Assembly: GCA_015061805.1 (NCBI GenBank)
Contig: SUVV01000008.1
Location: forward strand, 50,696 to 114,695
Reading direction: 5' to 3'
DNA length: 64,000 nucleotides
Origin: Lentisphaerota bacterium
GTDB taxonomy: Bacteria; Verrucomicrobiota; Lentisphaeria; Victivallales; Victivallaceae
Shown: piece after piece, positions 50,871 through 59,562 of the stretch
How the letters are laid out: every line of letters starts with the position of its first letter
Position numbering within the stretch: position 1 is the stretch's first letter
Position numbers and translations under genes: made by a program
Notes under the pieces: model-generated
The model's input: only the letters and a program-made list of their open reading frames with translations
What the model was told of the DNA's origin: nothing
The model's database searches: none

Positions 50871-51530
50871 GTGAATAAAAAAGATATGGTACGTGCATTT
50901 TTCGGGGGAAGTTTCGACCCGCCGCACCCCGGTCATCTGGCGGTTGCAAAGGGGGCATTGGCATCCGGGATGTGTGATCACATCATCTGGGTACCGGCAT
51001 TTGCTCCGCCGCACAAACTCAATGCCAGACGGGCCTCTTTTGACGACCGGATGGCGATGGTCAGCATGGTGATTTCCGGAGAGGAGAATATGAGTGTTTC
51101 TCCGGTCGAATCCAAACTGGAACAGTATCCGACCTATTCAATCGCCGTGATGGAGGCGATCGAGAGATCTGAAGGCTTCCGTCCGGCTCTGCTCATCGGC
51201 GGCGACAGTCTGCTGCAGCTTCACACCTGGCACCGGGCGCAGGAGCTGGTGGAAAATTATTTTATTCTGACCTATCCGCGCAAGGATTCTCCGGTATCGG
51301 CTGATATTCTGCGTAAGTTTTGGGATGATAAAATTGTAAAAAAATTGTTGTCCGGGATGATTCCGGGAAAATTTTTTGAAATATCTTCTACAGAAATCAG
51401 AAATTCAATGGAAAAAAACGCGATTGAGGGTAATATTAATAACGTGACAAAAACTTTTCCGGAAGTCGATGAATATATCAAACTTCACCGGCTGTACGGT
51501 AAACCTCAAACGAAAGATAGTGATCTATGA
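50871..51530 (+). CDS. nadD: Nicotinate-nucleotide adenylyltransferase
   Basis: A 219-residue adenylyltransferase that forms deamido-NAD from nicotinate mononucleotide and ATP. The nucleotide motif is FFGGSFDPPHPGHLAVAKGA with HPGH, and the second motif is FFEISSTEIRNSM (ISST-x-IR). ALLIGGDSLLQLHTWHRAQE is typical of NadD. An AGGAGG at 50860-50865 lies after the upstream ATG (50856) and 5 bases before the GTG at 50871, so GTG is the start. It overlaps rsfS by 4 bases, a common pairing. Confidence 0.94.
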   Translation: MNKKDMVRAFFGGSFDPPHPGHLAVAKGALASGMCDHIIWVPAFAPPHKLNARRASFDDRMAMVSMVISGEENMSVSPVESKLEQYPTYSIAVMEAIERSEGFRPALLIGGDSLLQLHTWHRAQELVENYFILTYPRKDSPVSADILRKFWDDKIVKKLLSGMIPGKFFEISSTEIRNSMEKNAIEGNINNVTKTFPEVDEYIKLHRLYGKPQTKDSDL

Positions 51531-51892
51531 ACCAAAACGAAGAACAGAGATTGAATAAATCCAGAGAAATTGCCGAATTCTGTATCAAATGTGCCGAAGA
51601 AAAACTCGCTGTCGATCCCGCTCTGCTGACCCTCGGAAGCGATTCCAGTATCGCTGACTTTTTTGTTGTCGCCAGCGCCAACAGCGAACCGCAGCTGCGG
51701 GCTTTGACCAGTTTCATCGAACGTCAGGTGAGAGAGGTTTATCAGCTTCGCCCGATTTCCGGTGATATCGACAGCAATGCCGGCTGGACTCTGCTTGATT
51801 TCGGCGATGTCATCGTCCACCTGATGACCCCCGAAATGCGCGAAAAATATGACCTCGAAACCCTCTGGGGCGAATACGGAAAAAGACGCTGA
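51527..51892 (+). CDS. rsfS: Ribosomal silencing factor RsfS
   Basis: A 121-residue RsfS (DUF143, YbeB-like) that binds uL14 and stops subunit joining in starvation. Features are IAEFCIKCAEEKLAVDP, SIADFFVVASANSEPQLRAL (the DY/F-FVIA-type strand), and the C-terminal SNAGWTLLDFGDVIVHLMTP. Length is normal. Coupled to nadD by an ATGA overlap, a conserved arrangement. Confidence 0.94.
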   Translation: MNQNEEQRLNKSREIAEFCIKCAEEKLAVDPALLTLGSDSSIADFFVVASANSEPQLRALTSFIERQVREVYQLRPISGDIDSNAGWTLLDFGDVIVHLMTPEMREKYDLETLWGEYGKRR

Positions 51893-51936
51893 CCTTTTTT
51901 ATTCAGCGTATTCAGAAAATTTTTTGCAGGCATTCC

Positions 51937-52554
51937 ATGGGTAAGTTCAATAATCGTCACCAGCATTGGAACGAGTTCCAATGGGAAGAGGAGATCCGGC
52001 GCGATGAACGGCGGATATCCGGTTATTTCCGTGAACTCGCCGGATGTCTTGACCTGCCGGATGAGGAGGAATTGATCTTCGGGCAACTCTCCAGTCAGCC
52101 CGATCTGGTCCCGCTGGCAGAGAATCCGGAATCTTTGCGGGATTGTTTCAACAGCGGTGATGATGAAGATGAGGAAGGTTTTGAACACAACTCTCCGCGC
52201 CGTACCGTGGCAAGTTCCACGGTCGATGAATTGGATATGCTCTGCTCGGAGTGGAACATCCTGACCTCCGGAGTGCTTCCCGGTCAAATCCGGTATATGG
52301 CGCTCGGATGCAGTTGCGCCTTCGGAAAACTGCTGGCGCGTACTGCCGATTTCCTTGAACCCGGAGAAAACAGTTCCGCCGCTCTGATCGTCAGTCTGGG
52401 TAAACGGGCTCTGCGCGATCTCAACGAAACCGTTGAACTGCTTGCTGATATCGCTGCGGTGTACCCTGATTTCCGCGAACGCTGCAGCTGGCTGATCTCC
52501 CGGCTCGGAGAGATCAGAGAGCGTTTGATCTCCCATCTGGGAACTGTCAATTGA
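51937..52554 (+). CDS. Hypothetical acidic protein, 205 aa
   Basis: A soluble 205-residue protein with no family I recognise. The N-terminus is charged (WNEFQWEEEIRRDERRISGY). A central acidic stretch (SGDDEDEEGFEH) separates it from a helical C-terminal half (GQIRYMALGCSCAFGKLLAR to LISRLGEIRERLISHLG). It lies 44 bases after rsfS and 60 bases before panB on the same strand. Codon use looks like that of its neighbours, so it is likely a real lineage-specific gene. No function is proposed. Confidence 0.65.
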   Translation: MGKFNNRHQHWNEFQWEEEIRRDERRISGYFRELAGCLDLPDEEELIFGQLSSQPDLVPLAENPESLRDCFNSGDDEDEEGFEHNSPRRTVASSTVDELDMLCSEWNILTSGVLPGQIRYMALGCSCAFGKLLARTADFLEPGENSSAALIVSLGKRALRDLNETVELLADIAAVYPDFRERCSWLISRLGEIRERLISHLGTVN

Positions 52555-52614
52555 AAACATTCCGGTTAATTCCCGGATTTTAATGATTTAATCTTTACAG
52601 AAAGGCTGGATTAT

Positions 52615-53415
52615 ATGAAAAAAGTTACCGTTTCCGCCTTTGCCAAACGCAAGGCCGCCGGTGAAAAAATCGTTATGTGCACCGCGTATGATGCCCCTTT
52701 TGCCAAAGCGGCATTGGATGCCGGGATCGATATGATGCTGGTCGGTGATTCGGTCGGAACCACCCACCTGGGATATTCCAGTACCCTGCCGGTCACGATG
52801 GAAGATATGATCCGCCATACGCAGGCGGCACGCCGGGGCGCTCCGGAAGCGTTTCTGGTCGGCGATATGCCCTTTATGAGTTATCAAACCTGCATCGAAG
52901 ATGGCATTCGCAATGCCGGCCGGCTGATCAAAGAGGCCGGAGCCGATGCCGTCAAACTGGAAGGCGGCGCAGAATACGCCGAACTTACCCGCCGCTTGGT
53001 CAAAAGCGGTATCCCCGTGATGGGACATATCGGCCTGATGCCGCAGAGTTTTCAGGTTTTAGGCGGCTACAAGGTGCAGGGCAGGGGTGACGACGGTGTT
53101 GCCGGACTGATCGCCGATGCCAAGGCTCTGGAGAGCGCCGGAGCGTTCGCCATTGTGCTGGAGTGCGTTCCGGAAATGGCGGCAAAGGCGGTCACGGAAG
53201 CATTGAGTGTACCGACGGTCGGTATCGGTTGCGGCAGATATTGCTCCGGACAGATCCAGGTGTTGCACGATTTGCTCGGATTGCTGGATTTTCAGCCGAA
53301 GCACGCCGGCCGTTATGCCGAAGTCGGCGCGATCGCCCGGGAAGCGTTGAAGCAGTATTGCGAAGATGTGAAAGCCGGAACTTTCCCCGCTGAGCAGAAT
53401 ATTTTCCACGATTGA
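52615..53415 (+). CDS. panB: 3-Methyl-2-oxobutanoate hydroxymethyltransferase
   Basis: A 266-residue PanB, the first enzyme of pantothenate synthesis, which transfers a hydroxymethyl group from methylene-THF to ketoisovalerate. Motifs are CTAYDAPFAKAALDAGIDMM, LVGDSVGTTHLGYSSTLPVT, VKLEGG, GIPVMGHIGLMPQSFQVLGG and VGIGCGRYCSGQIQVLHDLL. Length is standard. AAAGG precedes the ATG. A short hairpin overlaps its stop. panC and panD are not in the window. Confidence 0.95.
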   Translation: MKKVTVSAFAKRKAAGEKIVMCTAYDAPFAKAALDAGIDMMLVGDSVGTTHLGYSSTLPVTMEDMIRHTQAARRGAPEAFLVGDMPFMSYQTCIEDGIRNAGRLIKEAGADAVKLEGGAEYAELTRRLVKSGIPVMGHIGLMPQSFQVLGGYKVQGRGDDGVAGLIADAKALESAGAFAIVLECVPEMAAKAVTEALSVPTVGIGCGRYCSGQIQVLHDLLGLLDFQPKHAGRYAEVGAIAREALKQYCEDVKAGTFPAEQNIFHD

Positions 53416-53435
53416 GTGTTGTTTCAACACTTTAA
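53415..53435 (+). terminator. Weak terminator-like hairpin after panB
   Basis: AGTGTTG (53415-53421), TTT, CAACACT (53425-53431), then TTAAT. The T-tract is short. Confidence 0.45.
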
Positions 53436-53441
53436 TAAAAT

Positions 53442-53650
53442 GCTCTGTTCCCAACACGGGTAGGTCAATAAAAGGCTATATGATTAACTTTTGTATTTGA
53501 CTTTTGGCATTTATCTATTTACAAAGCAAATAGATAAATGCCGGGAAAAGGTTTGGAAAAAAGGGGTGGAGTTTGAGGAGGGGAAAAAGGACCTTTCCTC
53601 AAAAGGTCTTTTTCCCCTCCTCAAGTACCGACCCTTATTGGGAACAGAGC
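53442..53650 (+). mobile_element. MITE-like element with terminal inverted repeats
   Basis: A 209-base non-coding unit between panB and the GH28 gene. The ends are GCTCTGTTCCCAA (53442-53454) and its exact complement (53638-53650), followed inward by a 7-of-8 match (GGGTAGGT/ACCGACCC). Inside are a 15-bp perfect hairpin (53506-53520 with 53528-53542) and a 21-bp G-A-rich hairpin with one bulge (53575-53622). The last resembles the long-hairpin repeats at 34861 and 57948. No target-site duplication was identified. Confidence 0.6.
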
Positions 53651-53663
53651 CTGATAAAAAAGC

Positions 53664-53713
53664 AAAAGGGCTGTTGCCAAACCTCAAAAAAAGGTGAGCA
53701 ACAGCCACTTTTT
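53664..53713. terminator. Terminator of the GH28 operon (possibly two-way)
   Basis: GGCTGTTGC (53669-53677) pairs with GCAACAGCC (53698-53706), T-rich on both sides. The stem sequence is shared with the aroF-pheA terminator. Confidence 0.75.
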
Positions 53714-53725
53714 GATTGTTGAAAA

Positions 53726-55027
53726 TCAGCGGCTTTTCTTGATGAAGAGCGGTTTATTGTCAGCGGAAATACCTTTGCAGTTGATCAGGATATCCTTGTC
53801 GCTGTCACCAAGCTGATTGATGATGCCGTATTCTTCAGACGTCCAGTGCCTGACTTTCGGGCCGGTACCGTTGGCAAGGAAGGTGAAGGTTGAATCCTGA
53901 ATGGAGATATTTTCAAACATCCCTTTTTTGAATGGGAAAACAATTATACTTGCCTGACTGGAAACCGCATTGATATTGCGGAAAGTTATATTGGAAACTT
54001 TCTTTATTGCCGGGTCATCGATATCACTGCCCCAGGCGGGCGCCATACGCAGTGCCTGAACTGCATTTATGGAAATATTTTCAAAAGTTACATTGTCGAT
54101 CCCGGTGCAATTTCCTTGGCGGTAGCTCGGACAGATGCCGATGCCCATGTTGGAGTTGACGATTTTCAAATTGGTAAGCTTGCAATTCCGGATGAAACCG
54201 GAACCGACACCGACCCGCACCGCGCAGGCGGCGGAACTTAAAATACAGTTGTCAACGATCACGTTATCGCATTCCACATCTTTTTTCAAGCGCTTGTTTG
54301 CTCCACGGATGGCGATTGCATCATCACCGCTGAAAATGGTGCAGTTGGTAACTTTTACATTACGGCAGCAGTCGATATCCAAGCCGTCAGAATTGTTGGT
54401 GAAACGGTCGGCGGAGACCATTATGCCGTCAATCTCAAGGTTTTCGCAATCGTGGAAAAATGCGGTCCAATAGGTCGGATCATTGAGTCTGATTTCCTCA
54501 ATTTTGATATTTTTGCAGCCGATGAAATAGAGCATTGCACCCGGCCGCCAGCGGGGCAGGACATAACGGGGACGGTTGCCGTTGGGAGTGTGGACAATAT
54601 CAGTACCAAAGATTCCGTTGCGGTTGCCGCTGATCGTTCCGGAACCGGAAATGGTGATATCGGTGCAATCGCGGGCAATGATCAAATGGGCGCCGGAAGC
54701 CCATTCTCCAGCAGGAACCGGATTGCGGGGGTCGAAGTCATCTTTATTGTAATCTTCCGGATATTTGCTTCCGATGATGACTGCGTTCGGAGAGAGGTGG
54801 AGTCCGCCGCCGCTTTTCAGATAGAGCGTGCCGGTACGGTAGACTCCGGCGGGGAAATAGACGATTTTTCCGGTATCGATCGCGTTTTGAATATATCTGG
54901 TATCCAGAAAAAGTCCATCACCGATAGCACCGAAATCTTTGACATTTACCATGTTTTTCTCCATATTTTTTGCCATTGCCGCAAGACACAGCAAAGTTGC
55001 ACAAACTGACAGCAATACTTTTTTCAT
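53726..55027 (-). CDS. Secreted glycoside hydrolase family 28-like protein
   Basis: A 433-residue exported right-handed beta-helix protein. The signal MKKVLLSVCATLLCLAAMA is followed by the pectin-lyase-fold opening VNVKDFGAIGDGLFLDTRYI and QNAI. The GH28 motifs N-x-D and DD appear as NNSDGLDIDC (Asp214) and FSGDDAIAI (Asp235, Asp236). The usual third motif (GHG) is not clear, with RVGVGSG in its place, so activity may differ from polygalacturonase. The start overlaps the end of the DUF4838 gene by 4 bases. Likely substrates are galacturonan or related plant glycans. Confidence 0.85.
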   Translation of the reverse strand: MKKVLLSVCATLLCLAAMAKNMEKNMVNVKDFGAIGDGLFLDTRYIQNAIDTGKIVYFPAGVYRTGTLYLKSGGGLHLSPNAVIIGSKYPEDYNKDDFDPRNPVPAGEWASGAHLIIARDCTDITISGSGTISGNRNGIFGTDIVHTPNGNRPRYVLPRWRPGAMLYFIGCKNIKIEEIRLNDPTYWTAFFHDCENLEIDGIMVSADRFTNNSDGLDIDCCRNVKVTNCTIFSGDDAIAIRGANKRLKKDVECDNVIVDNCILSSAACAVRVGVGSGFIRNCKLTNLKIVNSNMGIGICPSYRQGNCTGIDNVTFENISINAVQALRMAPAWGSDIDDPAIKKVSNITFRNINAVSSQASIIVFPFKKGMFENISIQDSTFTFLANGTGPKVRHWTSEEYGIINQLGDSDKDILINCKGISADNKPLFIKKSR

Positions 55028-57267
55028 TTTTCCAATCTCTTCAATACAATATTGTCAATAAATCCGCCTTCGGGAGCATTGCCGATTGCTACATACAAAG
55101 TGATTTTTTCCAGATTTTTTGGAATGTTGAGAGTAGTTGCCCCCTGACTCCAGGAATTGCCTTTTGCAGAAACTTTGATCCGCTTCATGGTTTTGCTCTT
55201 GTTGGCAACACGAAGCGTGAAGTCGCCGCCTTTCGGAGCTTTGGCATCGAAAGACAGTTCATATTTTGCTCCCGGAGTGACTTCGACATTGGGCAGGAAC
55301 ATGACAAATTCGCCTTTGCCGGGTACCGGTTTTGCCGCGATGCTGTAACGGTCGAAACTGGCTTCGGCATTGGTGATCTCTTTGAACGCTTTACGTTTCC
55401 TCCATCCCTGCATATCGGGCAGGTCAAAACTGTGCCGCCATCCGGCAGCCGGATCGACCAGTTTTACTGAAGAGTTGCTGGTCGCATCGACATAAGGCTG
55501 ATAGATAGCCCAGTATTTGCGTTCGCTACGGTAGACAATGTTGCCGTAATTTTCCTGAAGTTCGGCGGCATGGGCGGCCCGGAAGTCCCAGAGCGCCTTG
55601 GCTGCGTTGGTGAAACTGTTCTTTTTGCCGGCGATCGCCAGATCGCCCTGCGCGATGAATTCTGCAGTAAGCAGGCTCTGTCTGATGGTCAGAATGAGGC
55701 GGTTCAAACGCCACTGTTCAACGGCAGACAGTTTGTCTTTGGGGAATGCTTCAAGTTTTTTCAAACCGGCAGAAAGCACATTGGCATATTCTTTGTCGAT
55801 AACGCTTTCCAGTTCAGAATCATCGAGCAGGAGTTTGCGGTTTTTGCTCCGGCTGTGGAAATACATCTTTTCACCAGCCGGACGGGCGGTGGTGTAGAAC
55901 TCTTTTACCATATCTTTGGCTGCACCGAATGCAGAACAGTATTCATCGACGAGTTCGTCAAAACTTTTTTCCGGATCAGCGATCATCCGGCAGATGATAT
56001 AGTGTTCAAGGTCGCGGGAACGCACGCCGAGAGTTCCGTCGTAATCCACACCGTAAAGTTTGAAATTGCGGCGGACGGACTGGAATTTGTCAAAGATGCG
56101 TTTTTCCATGCCGCGCAGCAGCGTTGATGCCGGATGGGTGTCGTTGGGGCGCAGGAAGCAGTGCCTCATGCCGACCGCTTTCCACGCTTTGAAAAGTGCT
56201 TCGGAATCTTCCGCAAGAATCGGAACCAGACCGCAGAGCATTGAATCAGGATATTCGATTTTCTCTCTCCGCGGCGGGTGACGGTAGTAACTGTAAACGT
56301 AGGTGACGAGCATCACATCCGGATTGATCTCTTTGGCGCGTTTGAGGACACGGTTCCAGAAGTTGAGATAGCGGTCGGTGAGGTGGGCGTAGAAGTTTTC
56401 CCCTTCCTTGCGGGTGTCAAGTGCCATACATTTGGCGCAATGGCAGTATCCGGCGGTACCGTCATTGGGGGAAACATTGAGATATTTCCGGGCTCCGGCA
56501 GCTTTCCAGTCGGCAATGATCTGGTCGATGACGGCGGGATTGGAAAGGCACAATTTGGCATATTTGCGGAAGGAGGGAATACCGGGTTTACCGTAGGGGG
56601 AAACACCGAAGTAGTCCATGTGGGTCTTTTCAAAGCGGTCTGGCCACTTGGTGAATGCGTGGGCGTAGCGGATGGCAAGAGTTCTGCCGTGACGGTGGCG
56701 GCGGGTGAATTTCGCCATTTCGGCGGTCAGGAGTTTGCCGGCTTCTTCAGAGAAATGCCATGCTTTGGGATTGCGGGCATCTTTATTGATGTTGCTGAAG
56801 TCGCTTTTTCGCAGAAAGCCCCAGTAGAATTGGGATACGCGGCTGTAATTTTCGCCGTCTTTGAAACTTATGGTCTCTTGTTTCGGCACATGGATACCCT
56901 CTTTACCGGCATAGATCCAGCGCACGCCGAGTTTGTTTTCCAGGAAGCCGTAAACTGCGAATGCGGTTCCGATCAGACCTTTGCTGGAGTCGCGCCCCCA
57001 GATGTAAAGTTTGCCGTCTTTATAAAGATAGCGGGATTCTCCGGATTGAAGAGCTGCTTTATCTCCGGCTCTGCCGACGATGATTTCCAGCGCATCTTTG
57101 CCGGGGGCAAGTTTCCCTGCGGCAAGTTCGAGATGATACTTCAACTCATCGTAAGCCGCCTGATATTTTTTGTTGGCGAGGGTGAGTTTGATGTTGGCAA
57201 TTTTGTACTCCGCTCCGGAAGCCAGCAACGCAGCTGCAGTTGCCAAAAGTAAAAGAAATTTTTTCAT
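55024..57267 (-). CDS. Secreted DUF4838-type glycoside hydrolase-like protein
   Basis: A 747-residue exported protein. The signal is MKKFLLLLATAAALLASGA. The N-terminal alpha/beta domain (about 20-130, ending FAVYGFLENKLGVRWIYAGK) is the GH20/GH115-like domain 2. The DUF4838 barrel follows with RYAHAFTKWPDRF, NVSPNDGTAGYCHCAKCMAL and RDLEHYIICRMIAD. A C-terminal carbohydrate-binding-like domain begins near WRHSFDLPDMQGWRKRK. A TTG start two codons upstream is possible. DUF4838 proteins are common in Lentisphaerae and Planctomycetes polysaccharide loci; the activity is not established. Confidence 0.85.
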   Translation of the reverse strand: MKKFLLLLATAAALLASGAEYKIANIKLTLANKKYQAAYDELKYHLELAAGKLAPGKDALEIIVGRAGDKAALQSGESRYLYKDGKLYIWGRDSSKGLIGTAFAVYGFLENKLGVRWIYAGKEGIHVPKQETISFKDGENYSRVSQFYWGFLRKSDFSNINKDARNPKAWHFSEEAGKLLTAEMAKFTRRHRHGRTLAIRYAHAFTKWPDRFEKTHMDYFGVSPYGKPGIPSFRKYAKLCLSNPAVIDQIIADWKAAGARKYLNVSPNDGTAGYCHCAKCMALDTRKEGENFYAHLTDRYLNFWNRVLKRAKEINPDVMLVTYVYSYYRHPPRREKIEYPDSMLCGLVPILAEDSEALFKAWKAVGMRHCFLRPNDTHPASTLLRGMEKRIFDKFQSVRRNFKLYGVDYDGTLGVRSRDLEHYIICRMIADPEKSFDELVDEYCSAFGAAKDMVKEFYTTARPAGEKMYFHSRSKNRKLLLDDSELESVIDKEYANVLSAGLKKLEAFPKDKLSAVEQWRLNRLILTIRQSLLTAEFIAQGDLAIAGKKNSFTNAAKALWDFRAAHAAELQENYGNIVYRSERKYWAIYQPYVDATSNSSVKLVDPAAGWRHSFDLPDMQGWRKRKAFKEITNAEASFDRYSIAAKPVPGKGEFVMFLPNVEVTPGAKYELSFDAKAPKGGDFTLRVANKSKTMKRIKVSAKGNSWSQGATTLNIPKNLEKITLYVAIGNAPEGGFIDNIVLKRLEK

Positions 57268-57287
57268 ATTCAATAATATCCTTTTGG

Positions 57288-58220
57288 TTAAGGTTGTTCG
57301 TTCAGATAGTAATGTTTGACATCACTCGGGATGTCATTATTGACCATTTGCAATAAATCCGCATGCCCGTCTCCATAGAGCATGGTGCCGGATTTTTTCT
57401 GATTGTGCCACGGATAGAATCCGCGCTGGCTGCCTGACCGGGGATTTATCACGCTGGAAATGCGGTTGTCGAGGCGGTTGTCAAAGTAAATTCCGGCATA
57501 GGAGTCGGTTATGAAAAATTTGATTGACGGCCGCTTCATGATGCTGAGCTTTTTTGAACTCAAACGATAATTGTATTGAATCGAGGCTCCGGCGGTTCGC
57601 GGCATCCCGTCCGAAGTCAACGGCGTGGTTGAATCGTTGGCAAACGGCATTCCGGGGCAGCCGAAAAACTGATCAAGCCGCGACCATTTGACGATTTTGG
57701 CATTATACATCGCCCGGAACCAACTGCGGGAGGCGTTGACAGAACTGCCCCATCCGTAAGGCATCAATCTGCCGTCATAGGCGTCAGTATAATAATTTAC
57801 CCATACTCCGACCTGTTTACGCATGGATACACAGTTGGCGGCTTTGCCCCGTTCACGGGCGCTCTGCAAAGCCGGCAGCAGTATCGCCGCAAGAATGGCG
57901 ATGATGGCTATTACCACCAGCAATTCTATTAAAGTGAAAGGCTTTATGGGAGAGGGGAAAAACTTCTTTTCACGGGAAAAGAGGTTTTTCCCCTCTCCCA
58001 AACCCTCACCCCTTTTCAAGAAAAGCGGGGTATTTTTAAGAGATTCGATCAAGCCCGACCAACGGGATGGGCGCGACACCTCCGAAGCGGCACGTTTGCC
58101 GCTCAAAAAAAGCGGAGTATTTTGCGGCTCCAGTTTGTCGCCGCGCTTGAAAAAACGCAGAGATGAGATAACAGTATCCACAAGAAGTTCGATAAGAGTG
58201 AATTCCTTTTTTTGATTCAT
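57288..58220 (-). CDS. Prepilin-like protein with duplicated N-methylation motif around a repeat insertion
   Basis: A 310-residue protein. AAGGAG lies 7 bases before the ATG at 58220. It opens [14 protein letters not shown] (motif at 7-14), breaks into a basic low-complexity stretch of about 80 residues, then restarts with [20 protein letters not shown] (motif at 95-102) and [17 protein letters not shown], a normal type IV pilin-like helix. The C-terminus has [20 protein letters not shown], a longer-spaced form of the H-x9-DG motif. The inserted stretch contains long-hairpin repeat C. Function likely extracellular or pseudopilus-like, as in the many such proteins of this phylum; whether it is processed at the first or second motif is unknown. 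Confidence 0.75.
   Translation of the reverse strand: MNQKKEFTLIELLVDTVISSLRFFKRGDKLEPQNTPLFLSGKRAASEVSRPSRWSGLIESLKNTPLFLKRGEGLGEGKNLFSREKKFFPSPIKPFTLIELLVVIAIIAILAAILLPALQSARERGKAANCVSMRKQVGVWVNYYTDAYDGRLMPYGWGSSVNASRSWFRAMYNAKIVKWSRLDQFFGCPGMPFANDSTTPLTSDGMPRTAGASIQYNYRLSSKKLSIMKRPSIKFFITDSYAGIYFDNRLDNRISSVINPRSGSQRGFYPWHNQKKSGTMLYGDGHADLLQMVNNDIPSDVKHYYLNEQP
57948..58033 (-). repeat. Long-hairpin repeat, copy C, inside the prepilin gene
   Basis: A 24-bp inverted repeat with one G-U type mismatch (57948-57971 with 57976-57999). The 24-base box shared with copy A (34827-34850) is at 58010-58033 in reverse orientation. It is read in frame as part of the prepilin insertion. Confidence 0.85.
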
Positions 58221-58243
58221 GAGTCTGCTCCTTATACGGTTAT

Positions 58244-59314
58244 TCAATCTTTCATATTCTTTTTTGCAAAAGCCGGAGTGGTACCCCGGGGGACTATTTC
58301 GTGTGAAACATAACGTATCACCGCCGGTTCTTTCAGGAACCAGTTGTTGTGATTCAGTGCCAGATCTGCCGCTTCCTGTGCCATGCGGTCGTAATGGAAG
58401 TTGATCACAGATAGCGGCGGAGTTATAAACAATCGTTCAAGATAGCCGGAAATACCCATTACTGCGATATCATCCGGTACATTTATTTTGCATTGGTTAA
58501 GAACATTTATCACTTTGGCGGCGGTACAATCACAGAAACACATGAATGCTTCCGGGCGGTCAGGTGAATTCAGCAAATCAGGCAACTTATTCTCTTTGAT
58601 GACAGAGGTGTCAAAGATCAGCGGGATCGATTCGGTCAATCCAAGTGAGTTGAGAAAATCTTCGTAGGTGTTGCGGGTGAAACCGCGCATACTGTCCTTT
58701 TTGAAAATCGTGGCGATCCGCTTGTATCCGAGCGTGGCAAGATAGCGTACACCATCACCGAATGCCTGGCGGATATCGGCGCATACCGAGGCAAATGAAC
58801 CATCCGGACTCAATGTGTTGCCGAATTCCACGACCGGTATCCGGCTGCGGCGAACCGTGTCCAGCAACATCGGATTGCGGTTGAAGCTCTGGGTGTGGAG
58901 AAAAATCCCGGCTATATCATTTTCATTCAAGAGGCGGTTGAAATCCGTTGCACTGCAGTTTTCCAGATGCGATGCCGGAAACAATATCAAACGGTGTCCG
59001 TTTTGTGACAGTACATTCTGCAATTCAGAAACGAAATAGTTGTCAACTATGCTGAGATTCTCAAGATTGTTGGCGAAGGTCAGGAAAATAAAGCGTTTGG
59101 CGTTGCAGGCTCCGGAAACATAGTTGCCGCTCCGGCCGTTTTTTTCGATGAGATTTTCCCGTTGGAGTTCAGCCAATGCGGCGCGGAGGGTGACTCTGGA
59201 AACTTTCAATTCGGCAGCAAGAAGCTGTTCCGCAGGAAGTTTCCCTCCGATCGGATAGAACCGGTCGATTATCCGTTTTTTCAGTGTCTGATAGACTTGT
59301 TCTTTACGCAGCAT
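58244..59314 (-). CDS. GntR/LacI-hybrid transcriptional regulator
   Basis: A 356-residue regulator. The N-terminal winged helix (about 1-68) is of the GntR type: [59 protein letters not shown]. The remainder is a LacI/GalR-type periplasmic-binding-fold sensor ([23 protein letters not shown] [25 protein letters not shown]). This fusion is frequent in Lentisphaerae polysaccharide loci. It is the first gene of a run with the prepilin-like, DUF4838 and GH28 genes (gaps 23, 20 and -4 bases), so it probably senses a sugar and controls its own operon. Confidence 0.88.
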   Translation of the reverse strand: MLRKEQVYQTLKKRIIDRFYPIGGKLPAEQLLAAELKVSRVTLRAALAELQRENLIEKNGRSGNYVSGACNAKRFIFLTFANNLENLSIVDNYFVSELQNVLSQNGHRLILFPASHLENCSATDFNRLLNENDIAGIFLHTQSFNRNPMLLDTVRRSRIPVVEFGNTLSPDGSFASVCADIRQAFGDGVRYLATLGYKRIATIFKKDSMRGFTRNTYEDFLNSLGLTESIPLIFDTSVIKENKLPDLLNSPDRPEAFMCFCDCTAAKVINVLNQCKINVPDDIAVMGISGYLERLFITPPLSVINFHYDRMAQEAADLALNHNNWFLKEPAVIRYVSHEIVPRGTTPAFAKKNMKD

Positions 59315-59361
59315 TGTTTATCTGGTATGGTTTTTTGTTGTTTTTCCCTACATGTCGATCC

Positions 59362-59391
59362 AATATATTATCCGGGGAAGCGATTTGTCAA
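59362..59391 (-). promoter_or_regulatory. Promoter of the GntR-prepilin-DUF4838-GH28 operon
   Basis: Minus strand TTGACA (59391-59386), 18 bases, TATATT (59367-59362). No operator half-sites were assigned. Confidence 0.55.
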
Positions 59392-59505
59392 GTCATAAAA
59401 GCCAAAAAAAAGAAAATTTTTTCAGTTCCTCCCCCATATCGCATAATAAGTCTGTTTTTTATGGATTGTTTGAATAAAATCAAGCGGAATGAGAACTCTC
59501 TTAAA

Positions 59506-59546
59506 TGAAAAAAAAATCCCGCCGGAAACAAATCATTCCGGCGGGA
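59506..59546 (-). terminator. Terminator of the carbonic anhydrase gene
   Basis: TCCCGCCGGAA (59517-59527) pairs with TTCCGGCGGGA (59536-59546); the minus strand then runs into T-rich sequence. It lies 17 bases after the stop. Confidence 0.88.
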
Positions 59547-59562
59547 GACATCCAGTGTTATG

